A DNA stretch of 64,000 nucleotides, taken from contig JARKPR010000085.1 in assembly GCA_029975165.1 (NCBI GenBank), positions 143,033-207,032 on the forward strand. The letters run 5' to 3'. This DNA comes from Selenomonadales bacterium. GTDB lineage: Bacteria; Bacillota; Negativicutes; Sporomusales; UBA7701. The number at the start of each line of letters is the position of its first letter. The first letter of the stretch is position 1. Shown here piece after piece: positions 34,501 through 42,261 of the stretch. Made by a program: the position numbers and the translations under genes. The notes below the pieces were generated by a model, which did no database searches, was not told where the DNA came from, and saw only the letters and a list, made by a program, of their open reading frames with translations.

Positions 34501-34932
34501 ATGGCGAGCAAGAACCGCATCAAAATGTCTTTCCCCAGCGGCAGCGAAAATGTCGCGATAGCCAGGGTGACCGCCGCTGCCTTCGCCGCGCAGCTCGACC
34601 TTACCCTGAACGACATCGAGGAGATCAAGGTCGCCGTATCGGAAGCGATCTCCAACGCCGTCATCCACGGCTACGGCGATCAGCCGGGCGAAATCGAATT
34701 CACCCTTTCCCTGGACGGCGACCGGCTGGAATTCGTCGTCACCGACTACGGCAAAGGCATCGCCGACATCGAGCAGGCCAGGCAGCCGTCTTTTTCCACC
34801 GATCCCGAGCGGATGGGCCTGGGGTTCGTATTCATGGAATCCTTCATGGACGAGCTTGCCGTCGAATCGGCCGTCGGCAAAGGCACAACCGTCAGGATGG
34901 CGAAAAGAGTACCCGCCGCCCCGGCGCACTAG
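34501..34932 (+). CDS. spoIIAB: Anti-sigma F factor SpoIIAB
   Basis: Serine kinase and anti-sigma factor that holds sigma-F inactive and phosphorylates SpoIIAA. 143 residues with a GHKL ATPase fold: N-box EEIKVAVSEAISNAVIHGY, G1 box DYGKGI, and GMG-type segment MGLGFVFMESFMDEL. ATG at 34501 after GAGGAGGACGACC. It is between spoIIAA and sigF as in all spore formers, and its stop is 9 nt before sigF. Confidence 0.96.
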   Translation: MASKNRIKMSFPSGSENVAIARVTAAAFAAQLDLTLNDIEEIKVAVSEAISNAVIHGYGDQPGEIEFTLSLDGDRLEFVVTDYGKGIADIEQARQPSFSTDPERMGLGFVFMESFMDELAVESAVGKGTTVRMAKRVPAAPAH

Positions 34933-34941
34933 GGGGCGCGT

Positions 34942-35673
34942 ATGCTTGGCGACGAGGAAACCCAGGAACTGTTGCGCAGATCCCGGAGCGGCGATGCCGA
35001 CGCCAAAGCGCTCATCCTCGAGCACAACCTCAATCTCGTGCGCAGCATCGTTCACCGCTTCACCGGGCGCGGCTTCGAATGGGACGACCTTTTCCAGATC
35101 GGCTGCATCGGGCTGATCAAAGCCATCGAACGCTTCGACACCGGCTACAGCGTCAAATTCTCCACCTATGCCGTGCCGATGATCATCGGCGAAATTCGCC
35201 GCTTCATCCGCGACGACAACCCCGTAAAGGTCAGCCGGCCGCTCAAGGAACTGGCCTACCGCGTCCACCGCGTCCAGGAAAGGCTCCAGGGCACGCTCGG
35301 CCGCGAGCCCACCATCGGCGAGGTGGCCGAAGAACTGGCCCTCGCCCCGCAGGACATCGCCGTGGCCCTCGAGGCCGTGCAGCCGCCGGCTTCCCTCTAC
35401 GACCAAACCTTCTTCGAAGACGGCGATCCTATCCGTCGTCTCGACCAGCTCGGCGGCGACGACGGCCGGGACGGCACGGACATCGACAGCCTTGCCCTGC
35501 AGGAGGTGCTGGCGCGCCTGCCGCCGCGGGAGCGGCTCGTTATCAGGCTGCGCTTCTTCGAGGACAAGACCCAGGCCGAGATCGCCCGCCTGATAGGCTT
35601 GTCCCAGGTGCAGGTGTCGCGGATCGAAAAACAGGCCCTGCGGCTTATAAAAGAATATCTTCAGTCCTCTTGA
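34942..35673 (+). CDS. sigF: RNA polymerase sigma factor SigF (forespore-specific)
   Basis: First forespore sigma factor. 243 residues with regions 2 (NLNLVRSIVHRFTGRGFEWDDLFQIGCIGLIKAIERFD, YAVPMIIGEIRRFIRDD), 3 and 4 (VIRLRFFEDKTQAEIARLIGLSQVQVSRIEKQAL). ATG at 34942 after AGGGGGCGCG. Third gene of the spoIIA operon. In this genome it is followed not by spoVAA/AB but by a small membrane protein and a dodecin, then the spoVA operon. Confidence 0.97.
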   Translation: MLGDEETQELLRRSRSGDADAKALILEHNLNLVRSIVHRFTGRGFEWDDLFQIGCIGLIKAIERFDTGYSVKFSTYAVPMIIGEIRRFIRDDNPVKVSRPLKELAYRVHRVQERLQGTLGREPTIGEVAEELALAPQDIAVALEAVQPPASLYDQTFFEDGDPIRRLDQLGGDDGRDGTDIDSLALQEVLARLPPRERLVIRLRFFEDKTQAEIARLIGLSQVQVSRIEKQALRLIKEYLQSS

Positions 35674-35731
35674 GCCTCCGCGGGCTTATTTTTTTTGCCG
35701 GGCGAAGCATACTAACGCCGAGGTGAAGGAC

Positions 35732-35986
35732 ATGGTTAGCGCCGGACGATGGTGGGTCGCCCTGCTGACGGTGACGCTGCTGCTCGCCGGGAGTGCGGCC
35801 GCCTGGCTCTACTTCGACCGACCGGCCCCCAAGGTTCCCGCCCGGGCCCGCCAGGTAATGGCGACGGAACCGGGCAGGGGTTTATCTTTGTCGCACAGCG
35901 GAGAAAATAGCGAAGGAATAAAACAGCAAATATTGCGCACACTATCAACCGGGTCGATCAAACAACACAACAAGGAGGCAGAATAA
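35732..35986 (+). CDS. Small single-pass membrane protein after sigF
   Basis: An 84-residue protein with one N-terminal membrane helix (~residues 6-26, WVALLTVTLLLAGSAAAWLYF) and a polar tail. I do not recognise a family. The ATG at 35732 follows GAGGTGAAGG; a GTG at 35723 lies inside that ribosome site. Its stop overlaps the dodecin ATG by one base. It takes the position where Bacillus has spoVAA, so a forespore function is possible but unproven. Confidence 0.6.
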   Translation: MVSAGRWWVALLTVTLLLAGSAAAWLYFDRPAPKVPARARQVMATEPGRGLSLSHSGENSEGIKQQILRTLSTGSIKQHNKEAE

Positions 35987-36189
35987 TGGGGGTCGTAAAA
36001 GTCATCGAACTTGTCGGTACCTCCCGTCAAAACTGGACGGACGCCGTGGACAACGCCGTGATCGAGGCATCGAAAACCCTGGACGACATCGTCGGCGTAG
36101 AAGTGACCAACTTTACCGCCAACATCGACAACGGCCGGGTCGCCGAATACAAGGCCGACGTGAAGATCGCCTTCCACGTCCACAACTGA
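35986..36189 (+). CDS. Dodecin family flavin-binding protein
   Basis: A 67-residue dodecin: VVKVIELVGTSRQNWTDAVDNAVIEASKTLDDIVGVEV is characteristic, and W17 would stack on the flavin in the dodecamer. Dodecins store or buffer flavins (riboflavin, FMN, CoA) and may protect against photoreduction. ATG at 35986 after AAGGAGGCAGAATA, coupled to the preceding small membrane gene. Its presence between sigF and spoVA suggests a flavin reserve made in the forespore, but that is inference. A terminator follows. Confidence 0.92.
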   Translation: MGVVKVIELVGTSRQNWTDAVDNAVIEASKTLDDIVGVEVTNFTANIDNGRVAEYKADVKIAFHVHN

Positions 36190-36199
36190 CAGCAAACCT

Positions 36200-36231
36200 T
36201 AAGGGTGCCGCAAGGCACTCTTTCGTTTTTC
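36200..36231 (+). terminator. Terminator after dodecin gene
   Basis: GGGTGCC and GGCACTC (paired around GCAA) followed by TTTCGTTTTT. Short but well-formed. Confidence 0.6.
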
Positions 36232-36237
36232 CCGCAC

Positions 36238-36267
36238 GAATTAATTCCGTCCGCAGTGGCAAGAATA
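36238..36267 (+). promoter_or_regulatory. Forespore (sigma-F/G-type) promoter candidate for spoVA operon
   Basis: GAATT (36238), 15 nt, GGCAAGAATA (36258-36267). The -10 agrees at all ten positions with GGNRANAHTR; the -35 is 4 of 5 for the sigma-G GMATR. spoVA is sigma-G transcribed in Bacillus. Confidence 0.45.
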
Positions 36268-36285
36268 AAGGCGGAGGTGAACGCC

Positions 36286-36750
36286 GTGCCGGCAAGCGAC
36301 GGAAGCGAGGGCCAGCAGGAATTCCAGAAATGGTACCAGGCCCAGTTCAATCAGGTCAAACCCAAGCCGCCCATTGTGAAAAACGCCCTCTGGGCTTTCG
36401 TGGTAGGCGGCCTTATTTGTACATTCGGCCAGGTCATCCTGAACTACTTCCTCGGCCTCGGTCTGTCCATGAAAGAGGCTGCCGGGCCGACCTCGGCCGT
36501 CCTCATTTTCCTGGCGGCCCTGTTCACCGGGCTGGGCGTCTACGATGAGCTCGGCCGCTACGCCGGCGCCGGGTCGATCGTGCCCATCACCGGCTTCGCC
36601 AACTCCATCGTCGCCCCGGCGATGGAATTCAAGCGCGAAGGCTACGTATTCGGCCTCGGGGCGAAAATGTTCGTCATCGCCGGACCGGTCATCGTCTACG
36701 GACTGGTTACCGCTTTCGTCATCGGCCTCATATACTGGCTGCGCCACTAG
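36286..36750 (+). CDS. spoVAC: Stage V sporulation protein AC
   Basis: A 154-residue membrane protein of the SpoVA channel that moves calcium dipicolinate into and out of the spore core. Four membrane segments and the typical block KNALWAFVVGGLICTFGQ plus GRYAGAGSIVPITGFANSIVAPAMEFKREG. SpoVAC acts as a mechanosensitive channel in Bacillus. Start is the GTG at 36286, 8 nt after GGCGGAGG; GTG 36277 overlaps that site. SpoVAD follows 10 nt later. Confidence 0.95.
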   Translation: MPASDGSEGQQEFQKWYQAQFNQVKPKPPIVKNALWAFVVGGLICTFGQVILNYFLGLGLSMKEAAGPTSAVLIFLAALFTGLGVYDELGRYAGAGSIVPITGFANSIVAPAMEFKREGYVFGLGAKMFVIAGPVIVYGLVTAFVIGLIYWLRH

Positions 36751-36760
36751 GAGGACAAAC

Positions 36761-37762
36761 TTGGACAAGAAACACGGCAAGCAGAGTATTTCATTCGCCG
36801 CCCCGCCGGCCATGACCGCGACGGCCACCGTCGCCGGCCCGATGGAAGGGGACGGGCTACTGGGCGGGCAATTCGACCGGATCCTCGAAGACAACCTCGC
36901 CGGCCAGGACAGCTGGGAAAAAAGCGAAGCGGCGATGCTCGAATGGGCCATAAGAACGGCGGTCGCGCGGGGCGGGACGCTGGCGGACATCGACTTCATC
37001 CTCGCCGGCGACCTTCTCAATCAGCTCATGTCGGCCCATTTCGCGGTCCGCGGCCTTGGCCGCCCTTTCCTCGGCCTGTACGGCGCCTGCTCCACCATGG
37101 CCGAGAGCCTGCTGATCGGCGCCATTCTCATTGACGGCGGTTTCGCCTCCCGGGTGGCGGTCGGCGTATCCAGCCACCATGACGCCGCTGAACGCCAGTA
37201 CCGCTACCCCACCGAGCAGGGCGTGCAACGCCCGCCGCTGGCGCAGTGGACGGTTACCGGCGCAGGGTCGGCCGTGCTGACGCAAGGCGGGGCGGGGCCG
37301 AAAGTCACCGCCGCCACCGTCGGCAAAGTCGTCGACGCCGGCTTGAAAGACGTAAACGCTATGGGTCCGGCCATGGCGCCGGCGGCCGCCGATACCCTCT
37401 GGCACCATCTGCAGGACTTCGGCCGCCAGCCGGGCTATTACGACATCATCCTCACCGGCGACCTCGGCCAGATCGGCAAGAAGCTGCTCATCCAGCTCAT
37501 GCAGGAAAAAGGCGTCGACATCGCCGCCAACTACGAAGACTGCGGCCTGATGATCTACCGCGACGACCAGGACCCCCACGCCGGCGCCAGCGGCTGCGCC
37601 GCCTCCGCCCTCGTGCTCTGCGCCCACGCCTACCCGCTGCTTGTGATCGGGAGGCTCAAGCGCATCCTCCTGATCGGCACCGGCAGTCTGCACAGCACCA
37701 CCTCGTACCAACAGAAGGAATCCATCCCCTGCATCGCCCATGCGGTGGCCATCGAAGCGTAG
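36761..37762 (+). CDS. spoVAD: Stage V sporulation protein AD
   Basis: A 333-residue soluble protein with a thiolase fold that binds dipicolinic acid for import into the forespore. It contains FLGLYGACSTMAESLLIG (position of the thiolase cysteine), VGVSSHHDAAERQYRYPTEQG and TGDLGQIGKKLL. Start is the TTG at 36761 after AGGAGGACAAAC. The order spoVAC-AD-AE is standard. It ends 14 nt before spoVAE. Confidence 0.96.
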   Translation: MDKKHGKQSISFAAPPAMTATATVAGPMEGDGLLGGQFDRILEDNLAGQDSWEKSEAAMLEWAIRTAVARGGTLADIDFILAGDLLNQLMSAHFAVRGLGRPFLGLYGACSTMAESLLIGAILIDGGFASRVAVGVSSHHDAAERQYRYPTEQGVQRPPLAQWTVTGAGSAVLTQGGAGPKVTAATVGKVVDAGLKDVNAMGPAMAPAAADTLWHHLQDFGRQPGYYDIILTGDLGQIGKKLLIQLMQEKGVDIAANYEDCGLMIYRDDQDPHAGASGCAASALVLCAHAYPLLVIGRLKRILLIGTGSLHSTTSYQQKESIPCIAHAVAIEA

Positions 37763-37776
37763 AGGAGGGAAAACTC

Positions 37777-38130
37777 TTGCAGACATATCTCATGGCGTTC
37801 ATCATCGGCGGGCTGATCTGCATTATCGGCCAACTGCTCATGGATCTCACGCCGCTCACCCCGGCCCATGTCCTCGTGTTGTTCGTCGTCCTGGGCGGCA
37901 TCCTCAGCGGCCTGGGCCTCTATCAGCCCCTCGTCGAGATGGGAGGGGCCGGGGCCACCGTGCCGCTGCCCGGTTTCGGCCACTCGCTCGTAAGCGGCAC
38001 CATCGAGGACATCAACAAATACGGCTTCACAGGCATCTTCAGCGGCGCCCTCAGGGCCACCGCCACCGGAATAACGGCCGCCGTCGTCTTCGGTTTTCTC
38101 GCCGCCGTCACCTTCAAGCCCAAAGGGTAG
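37777..38130 (+). CDS. spoVAE: Stage V sporulation protein AE (SpoVAEb type)
   Basis: A 117-residue membrane protein resembling SpoVAC (block AFIIGGLICIIGQLL and later GGAGATVPLPGFGHSLVSG), with about four membrane helices. It corresponds to B. subtilis SpoVAEB. Start is the TTG at 37777 after GAGGAGGGAAAACTC. It is followed by two genes that are not part of the Bacillus spoVA operon before SpoVAEa. Confidence 0.94.
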   Translation: MQTYLMAFIIGGLICIIGQLLMDLTPLTPAHVLVLFVVLGGILSGLGLYQPLVEMGGAGATVPLPGFGHSLVSGTIEDINKYGFTGIFSGALRATATGITAAVVFGFLAAVTFKPKG

Positions 38131-38140
38131 GCGGCGCCCG

Positions 38141-38530
38141 ATGCTCACCGTCGACTTCGCCGGCCTGTTATTCACCATCTGCCTCGTAGGGCTGCGCTAT
38201 CCGCACTGCGTCCTCGGCGCGGCCGCCATCCACGACCTGGGACGCATCCTCGTCGCCCTATGCCTGCAAGGCCACATCGACACGATCATCACCGCCGGCG
38301 CCTTCGGGGCGGCGGGCGTCAGCGGCCTGAAGGCAGGGTGGCCGGGCGCGGCGGTCGCTTTCGGCGGGCCGCTGATGAATTATCTGGTCAGCGCCAACCT
38401 CGGCGGCACGGCCGGGGTGAAAAACGCCCAATTGCTCCACCCCGGGGCGGCGCTTACCCGTCCCTTCGCCGTCGTCAACATGCGCCTGGCCATGCTGTCG
38501 GCGCTTGTCACCATCTGGCAGCTTATCTGA
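38141..38530 (+). CDS. Membrane protein in spoVA operon, M50-like but lacking the protease motif
   Basis: A 129-residue membrane protein. The segment AAIHDLGRILVALCLQG (H31-D-L-G-R35) looks like the HExxH helix of site-2 (M50) proteases with E to D and the second His to Arg; about 40 residues later, GGPLMNYLVS (75-84) resembles the conserved AGPxxN element, then NMRLAMLSAL. If the resemblance is real it is a catalytically inactive M50 relative. This is inference from motif spacing only. ATG after GTAGGCGGCGCCCG, 10 nt after spoVAE; the next gene is 14 nt away. Confidence 0.6.
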   Translation: MLTVDFAGLLFTICLVGLRYPHCVLGAAAIHDLGRILVALCLQGHIDTIITAGAFGAAGVSGLKAGWPGAAVAFGGPLMNYLVSANLGGTAGVKNAQLLHPGAALTRPFAVVNMRLAMLSALVTIWQLI

Positions 38531-38544
38531 AACGAGGGAGAATT

Positions 38545-39264
38545 ATGGCGAGAACAATGGGGCGCCGGTCCGGCAGCCAGCAAGGGCGCCGGCGGGACGA
38601 GGAATACGGCCGGGACGACGCCAGCCGCGCCCCCGGCGACAACCGGCAGCAGGACACCGACAGCCTGATAGCCGATATGGCGAAAGGCTTCGTCGAAGCG
38701 CAGGCGAAGATCGCCGCGGCGCCCGCCGGCGACCCCAACCGGGAAATGATGGACCTCCTCGAGAAAATCAGCCGTCAGCTTGCCCAAATGCAGGCGCTGT
38801 CGGCTGCCGGCCAGAGCCGGGAAGGGCAACAGCAAGCAGACGACGCACAGGAAAACGCGGGCAGCCGGCAAGCCCAGGCAGGCAGTCAGGGCAAAGGCGG
38901 CCAAGCCGACCTGAGCGCCATTTTCAGCCGCCTGCTGTCGGCCGACAAGTCGGAAAACGCCGCCCAACAAGGGGGCGATAGCCAGGGCGGCGGCAGCCGG
39001 GGCCAGGGCGGACAGCAAGCCCAGGACGGCAGCGGCAGCGGCCGGCAGGGGCAAAGCGGCAGTCAGCAGCAGGGCGGCCAGCCCGGCAGCCAGAGCGTCA
39101 CTGCCCGGACGGCGGCCCAGGCGCTGGCCCAGGCCCAGTACGAACTCGCCAACGAGCTTGAGGCGAGCCTGAGCAAGCTTAAGCAAGTCATCAGCGAGAG
39201 CGAAAAACTGGCCGACCGGATCAGCAACCTGCTCGGCCAGGAAGGCGGCTCCCGTCAGACATGA
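38545..39264 (+). CDS. Gln/Gly/Ser-rich low-complexity protein in spoVA operon
   Basis: A 239-residue protein with three parts: a basic, polar N-terminus (RRSGSQQGRRRDEEYGRDD); a helical segment (~residues 38-92) with DSLIADMAKGFVEAQAKI and LLEKISRQLAQMQAL; a disordered stretch (~93-195) of Q, G, S, N and A repeats, poor in hydrophobic residues; and a C-terminal coiled coil (~200-232) AQALAQAQYELANELEASL. No family recognised. ATG after ACGAGGGAGAATT. Translationally placed between spoVAE and the SpoVAEa gene, 9 nt apart, so probably expressed in the forespore. Confidence 0.7.
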   Translation: MARTMGRRSGSQQGRRRDEEYGRDDASRAPGDNRQQDTDSLIADMAKGFVEAQAKIAAAPAGDPNREMMDLLEKISRQLAQMQALSAAGQSREGQQQADDAQENAGSRQAQAGSQGKGGQADLSAIFSRLLSADKSENAAQQGGDSQGGGSRGQGGQQAQDGSGSGRQGQSGSQQQGGQPGSQSVTARTAAQALAQAQYELANELEASLSKLKQVISESEKLADRISNLLGQEGGSRQT

Positions 39265-39273
39265 GGTGAAAAA

Positions 39274-39876
39274 TTGACAAGCAAAGTCAGGGTTATAATC
39301 GTAACCGACGGCGACCGCTGCGCCCAGCACGCGGTCGAAAACATCGCCGCCGAACTCGGCCTGCGGTGCATATCGGCCTCAGGCGGCAACCCGACCCCGA
39401 TCGGCGGCCGGGAGATCGTCGACCTGATAAAGAAGGTCCCCCACGACCCGGTGATGGTCATGTTCGACGACCGCGGCCGCCGCGACAAGGGCAAAGGCGA
39501 AACCGCCCTGGAATACGTGGCCAACCATCCGGACATCGAAGTTCTGGGCGCGGTGGCGGTCGCGTCCAACACCACCGGCATCCAGGGGGTCGCCGCCGAC
39601 GCCAGCGTGAGCGGCGAAGGGCGGGTAGTCGACAACGCCGTCGACAAGTACGGGCAGGAGAAGGTGGCCGGCCGGGACAAGACCGTCATCAACGGCGACA
39701 CCGTCGACGTGCTCAACGACGTCGACGTGCCGGTCATCATCGGCGTCGGCGACATCGGCAAGATGGACAAGGCCGACGACATCCGCCGCGGCGCGCCCGT
39801 CACCCGCAAAGCGATCGAGGAGATATTGAAACGGAGTGGCGTCAGCTATGCAGGAAGCGCGCAAAATCGACAATGA
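39274..39876 (+). CDS. spoVAEA: Stage V sporulation protein AE (SpoVAEa type)
   Basis: A 200-residue soluble protein. Signature blocks: VIIVTDGDRCAQHAVENIAAELGLRCISASGGNPTPI, VMVMFDDRGRRDKGKGETALEYVANHPDIEVLGAVAVASNT, and VIIGVGDIGKMDKADD. It corresponds to B. subtilis SpoVAEA, an accessory member of the dipicolinate channel system with a Rossmann-like fold. Start is the TTG at 39274 after GAGGTGAAAAA. It overlaps spoVAF by 29 nt. Confidence 0.94.
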   Translation: MTSKVRVIIVTDGDRCAQHAVENIAAELGLRCISASGGNPTPIGGREIVDLIKKVPHDPVMVMFDDRGRRDKGKGETALEYVANHPDIEVLGAVAVASNTTGIQGVAADASVSGEGRVVDNAVDKYGQEKVAGRDKTVINGDTVDVLNDVDVPVIIGVGDIGKMDKADDIRRGAPVTRKAIEEILKRSGVSYAGSAQNRQ

Positions 39877-41380
39877 CATCGACAACAACATCAACTATTG
39901 CAAAGAACTTCTCGGCGTAGGCGAATCCTTCGACATCGTTTTCCGCGAGTTCAAGATCGGCCGGCGCAAAGCCGCGACCTTCTCCATCAACGGCATGACC
40001 AACGACATCGTGCTCACCAGCGTCTACCAGGCCGTCATGACCTGCCACCCCGAAGAGCTCAGCATCAACACTCTCAACAAGGTCTTCTACCAGCGCCTGC
40101 CCCATTCCCAGGTCAAGCTGATCGACAATATGAACGACGGCCTTGTCAGCCTGCTGTCCGGGGAGATGCTGCTCTTCATCGACGGCGAAACACAGGTCGT
40201 CGTCATCGACGCCCGCGCCTACCCGGTCCGCTCGCCGTCCGAATCCAACATCGAGAAAGTCACCAGAGGCTCGCGCGATTCCTTCGTCGAAACCATCCCC
40301 TTCAACACCACCCTCATCCGCCGCCGCCTGCGCGACGTCAACCTGCGTTTCGAGATCGTCAAGGTCGGGGCCCGCTCCAAGACCGACGTCGCCGTCTGCT
40401 ACATCAAGGACATCACCGACCCCGGCTTGGTCGACATCGTCAAGGAACGGCTCAACGGCATCAGCATCGACGGCGTCCCCATGGCCGAAAAAGCGATCGA
40501 GGAATTCGTCGTCCGCGGCAGCAAATGGAACCCCCTGCCCAAGGTCCGCTACACCGAACGGCCCGACGTGGCCGCCGTCCACCTTCTCGAAGGACACGTC
40601 TGCCTCGTCGTGGACACCTCGCCCGACATCATCATCCTGCCCACCACCTTCTGGCACCATGTCCAGCATGTCGAGGAATTCCGCCAGAACATGACCGCCG
40701 GCACCTTCCTGCGCATAGTCCGCCTCGGGGCGGTGCTGCTGTCGCTGCTGCTGCCGCCCGTCTGGCTGGCGCTGGCCTTCCAGCCGCGCCTCCTTCCGGA
40801 AACGCTGGCCTTCCTCGGGCCGCGCGACCCGGGCATCATCCCGCTCGGCTTCCAGTTCCTGCTGGCCGAATTCGGCGTCGAGATGGTGCGCATGGCCACC
40901 GTCCACGTCCCCTCGGCCCAATCGACCGCTCTCGGCTTCATCGGTGCCTTCATGCTCGGCGAATACGCCAGCCGCGTCGGCCTGTTCGGCAACGAGGCCA
41001 TCTTTTACATCGCCGTGGCTACCGTCGGCACCTTCGCCACCCCCAGCTTCGAGCTGGCCATGGCCATGCGCCTCTTCCGCATCCTCCTCCTCGTGCTGGT
41101 CATCGCCTTCAAGCTGCCGGGCCTGCTTGCCGGCCTCGTCTTCCTGCTGCTGCTGACGGCGCTGACCAAATCCTTCGGCGTCCCTTACCTCTGGCCGGCG
41201 TTGCCCTTCAACTTCAAAGCCATGAAAGACGTCCTCATCCGCCTGCCGCTCCCCAGCAAGGTCCTCAGGCCGGCGGCGCTCAAGCCCCAGGACCCCGACC
41301 GCATCGAGGACAACCGTCCGGGCCGGGAGAAGGGGAGAGGCTCAAGGGGAGAAAAGGGGGAAGAGGGGAAGGACAAATAA
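39848..41380 (+). CDS. spoVAF: Stage V sporulation protein AF (GerA-family)
   Basis: A 510-residue protein related to the GerAA germinant receptor subunit: a soluble N-terminal region (~1-285, with GESFDIVFREFKIGRRKAATFSINGM and VYQAVMTCHPEE) and a C-terminal membrane region of about five helices, with the conserved HVPSAQSTALGFIGAFMLGEYA. In Bacillus SpoVAF assists germinant signalling. The ATG at 39848 is chosen over GTG 39836. The C-terminal ~35 residues are a charged, repetitive Gly/Lys/Glu tail. Last gene of the operon. Confidence 0.95.
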   Translation: MQEARKIDNDIDNNINYCKELLGVGESFDIVFREFKIGRRKAATFSINGMTNDIVLTSVYQAVMTCHPEELSINTLNKVFYQRLPHSQVKLIDNMNDGLVSLLSGEMLLFIDGETQVVVIDARAYPVRSPSESNIEKVTRGSRDSFVETIPFNTTLIRRRLRDVNLRFEIVKVGARSKTDVAVCYIKDITDPGLVDIVKERLNGISIDGVPMAEKAIEEFVVRGSKWNPLPKVRYTERPDVAAVHLLEGHVCLVVDTSPDIIILPTTFWHHVQHVEEFRQNMTAGTFLRIVRLGAVLLSLLLPPVWLALAFQPRLLPETLAFLGPRDPGIIPLGFQFLLAEFGVEMVRMATVHVPSAQSTALGFIGAFMLGEYASRVGLFGNEAIFYIAVATVGTFATPSFELAMAMRLFRILLLVLVIAFKLPGLLAGLVFLLLLTALTKSFGVPYLWPALPFNFKAMKDVLIRLPLPSKVLRPAALKPQDPDRIEDNRPGREKGRGSRGEKGEEGKDK

Positions 41381-41410
41381 AAAACGCCGGCATTGCCGGC
41401 GCTTTTTTAT
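41379..41410. terminator. Bidirectional terminator between spoVAF and the lipoprotein gene
   Basis: CGCCGGC-ATT-GCCGGCG flanked by A5 upstream and T6 downstream, 41385-41408. Suited to ending transcripts from both directions. Confidence 0.8.
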
Positions 41411-42150
41411 CGGCCGCGATAATACTCGCGGACCTTGCCCAGGCTCTCGTTCAGGTTGGACACCTGTTCCTCGGCCGCCCCCTGGCTTTCGGCGTTCACG
41501 GCGTCCTTGAGCTGCTTCACGTAAGCGTGGCTCGTCGTCACCGCGCCGAGGATGCCGACCTGCTCCATGGCGGGCTTGGCGTTGTTCCAGGTATCCTCCA
41601 GCCCTTTAACCTTCGACGCCGCCTTGCTCCAGTTCTTGTCGGCGACGTAGAAGCTGACGCTGCGCACCGCATTGCCTACGGCGATGAGGTCGGCCACCGG
41701 CGATAGCTTGTACGACTTGCCGACATCGCCGACGCTGCCCATGAACTTGTTCAGGCTCTCGTACGACGCGGTGATCTTTCTATCCATGACGCTGGCCGCC
41801 AGTTGGCCGATCGCCTCGTCGGCGTCCTTCACGCCCTTCTTGTCGCCTACCGCGTCCTTGGCCTGCTGCCACACGGCCTGCAGGTTGTAAAGCCCGGCCT
41901 CGGCCTGCTGCCAGTTCTCCTTGTTCACGCCCTCGAACACCGTGCCGGCGATGGCCTCCAGGTCGTAAAGCTGGGCCGGCGCGGCCGCGAAGCGCTCCAT
42001 CACCGGCGGATTGGGCTTGGCGTCGGGCGGTTTGCCGGCCGGGCCGATGTCCGGCTTTTGGGCCGGGGCCATGAGACCGCAGCCGGCCGCGATCGACGCA
42101 GCGAGCAGCAGGATGGCGCACCCGCCCGCAAAAGTATGATATTGCCGCAA
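41407..42150 (-). CDS. Hypothetical lipoprotein
   Basis: A 247-residue protein on the minus strand with a lipoprotein signal peptide (hydrophobic h-region, lipobox AAGC at ~20-23), then a Pro-rich linker (KPDIGPAGKPPDAKPNPPV) and a helical domain with several WQQA / NWSKA / WNNAKPAME repeats of a tetratricopeptide-like, all-helical look. It should be anchored to a membrane after export. Start is the TTG at 42150 after AAGGAGGAGTCG. Family unknown. It converges with spoVAF and diverges from the lysine riboswitch-lysA unit. Confidence 0.7.
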   Translation of the reverse strand: MRQYHTFAGGCAILLLAASIAAGCGLMAPAQKPDIGPAGKPPDAKPNPPVMERFAAAPAQLYDLEAIAGTVFEGVNKENWQQAEAGLYNLQAVWQQAKDAVGDKKGVKDADEAIGQLAASVMDRKITASYESLNKFMGSVGDVGKSYKLSPVADLIAVGNAVRSVSFYVADKNWSKAASKVKGLEDTWNNAKPAMEQVGILGAVTTSHAYVKQLKDAVNAESQGAAEEQVSNLNESLGKVREYYRGR

Positions 42151-42214
42151 AACGACTCCTCCTTTCCGCTAGTTTGTACGTCCGGCGAAGACCTTATTCC
42201 CCGGCGCGGGGATA

Positions 42215-42243
42215 TTGACAGGGGGCGGCGTATATACTAAAAT
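42215..42243 (+). promoter_or_regulatory. Sigma-A promoter of the lysA transcript
   Basis: Perfect TTGACA (42215-42220), 17 nt, TAAAAT (42238-42243). Placed just ahead of the lysine riboswitch. Confidence 0.7.
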
Positions 42244-42261
42244 GTAACCAAATTGAATACC

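Noticed and set aside
39898..41706. 602-residue plus-strand ORF overlapping spoVAF
   Set aside because: Arg/Pro/His-rich frame-shifted reading of spoVAF that crosses a terminator.
42233..42238. TATACT as -10 of the lysA promoter
   Set aside because: Only 12 nt from TTGACA; TAAAAT at 42238 has the correct 17-nt spacing.
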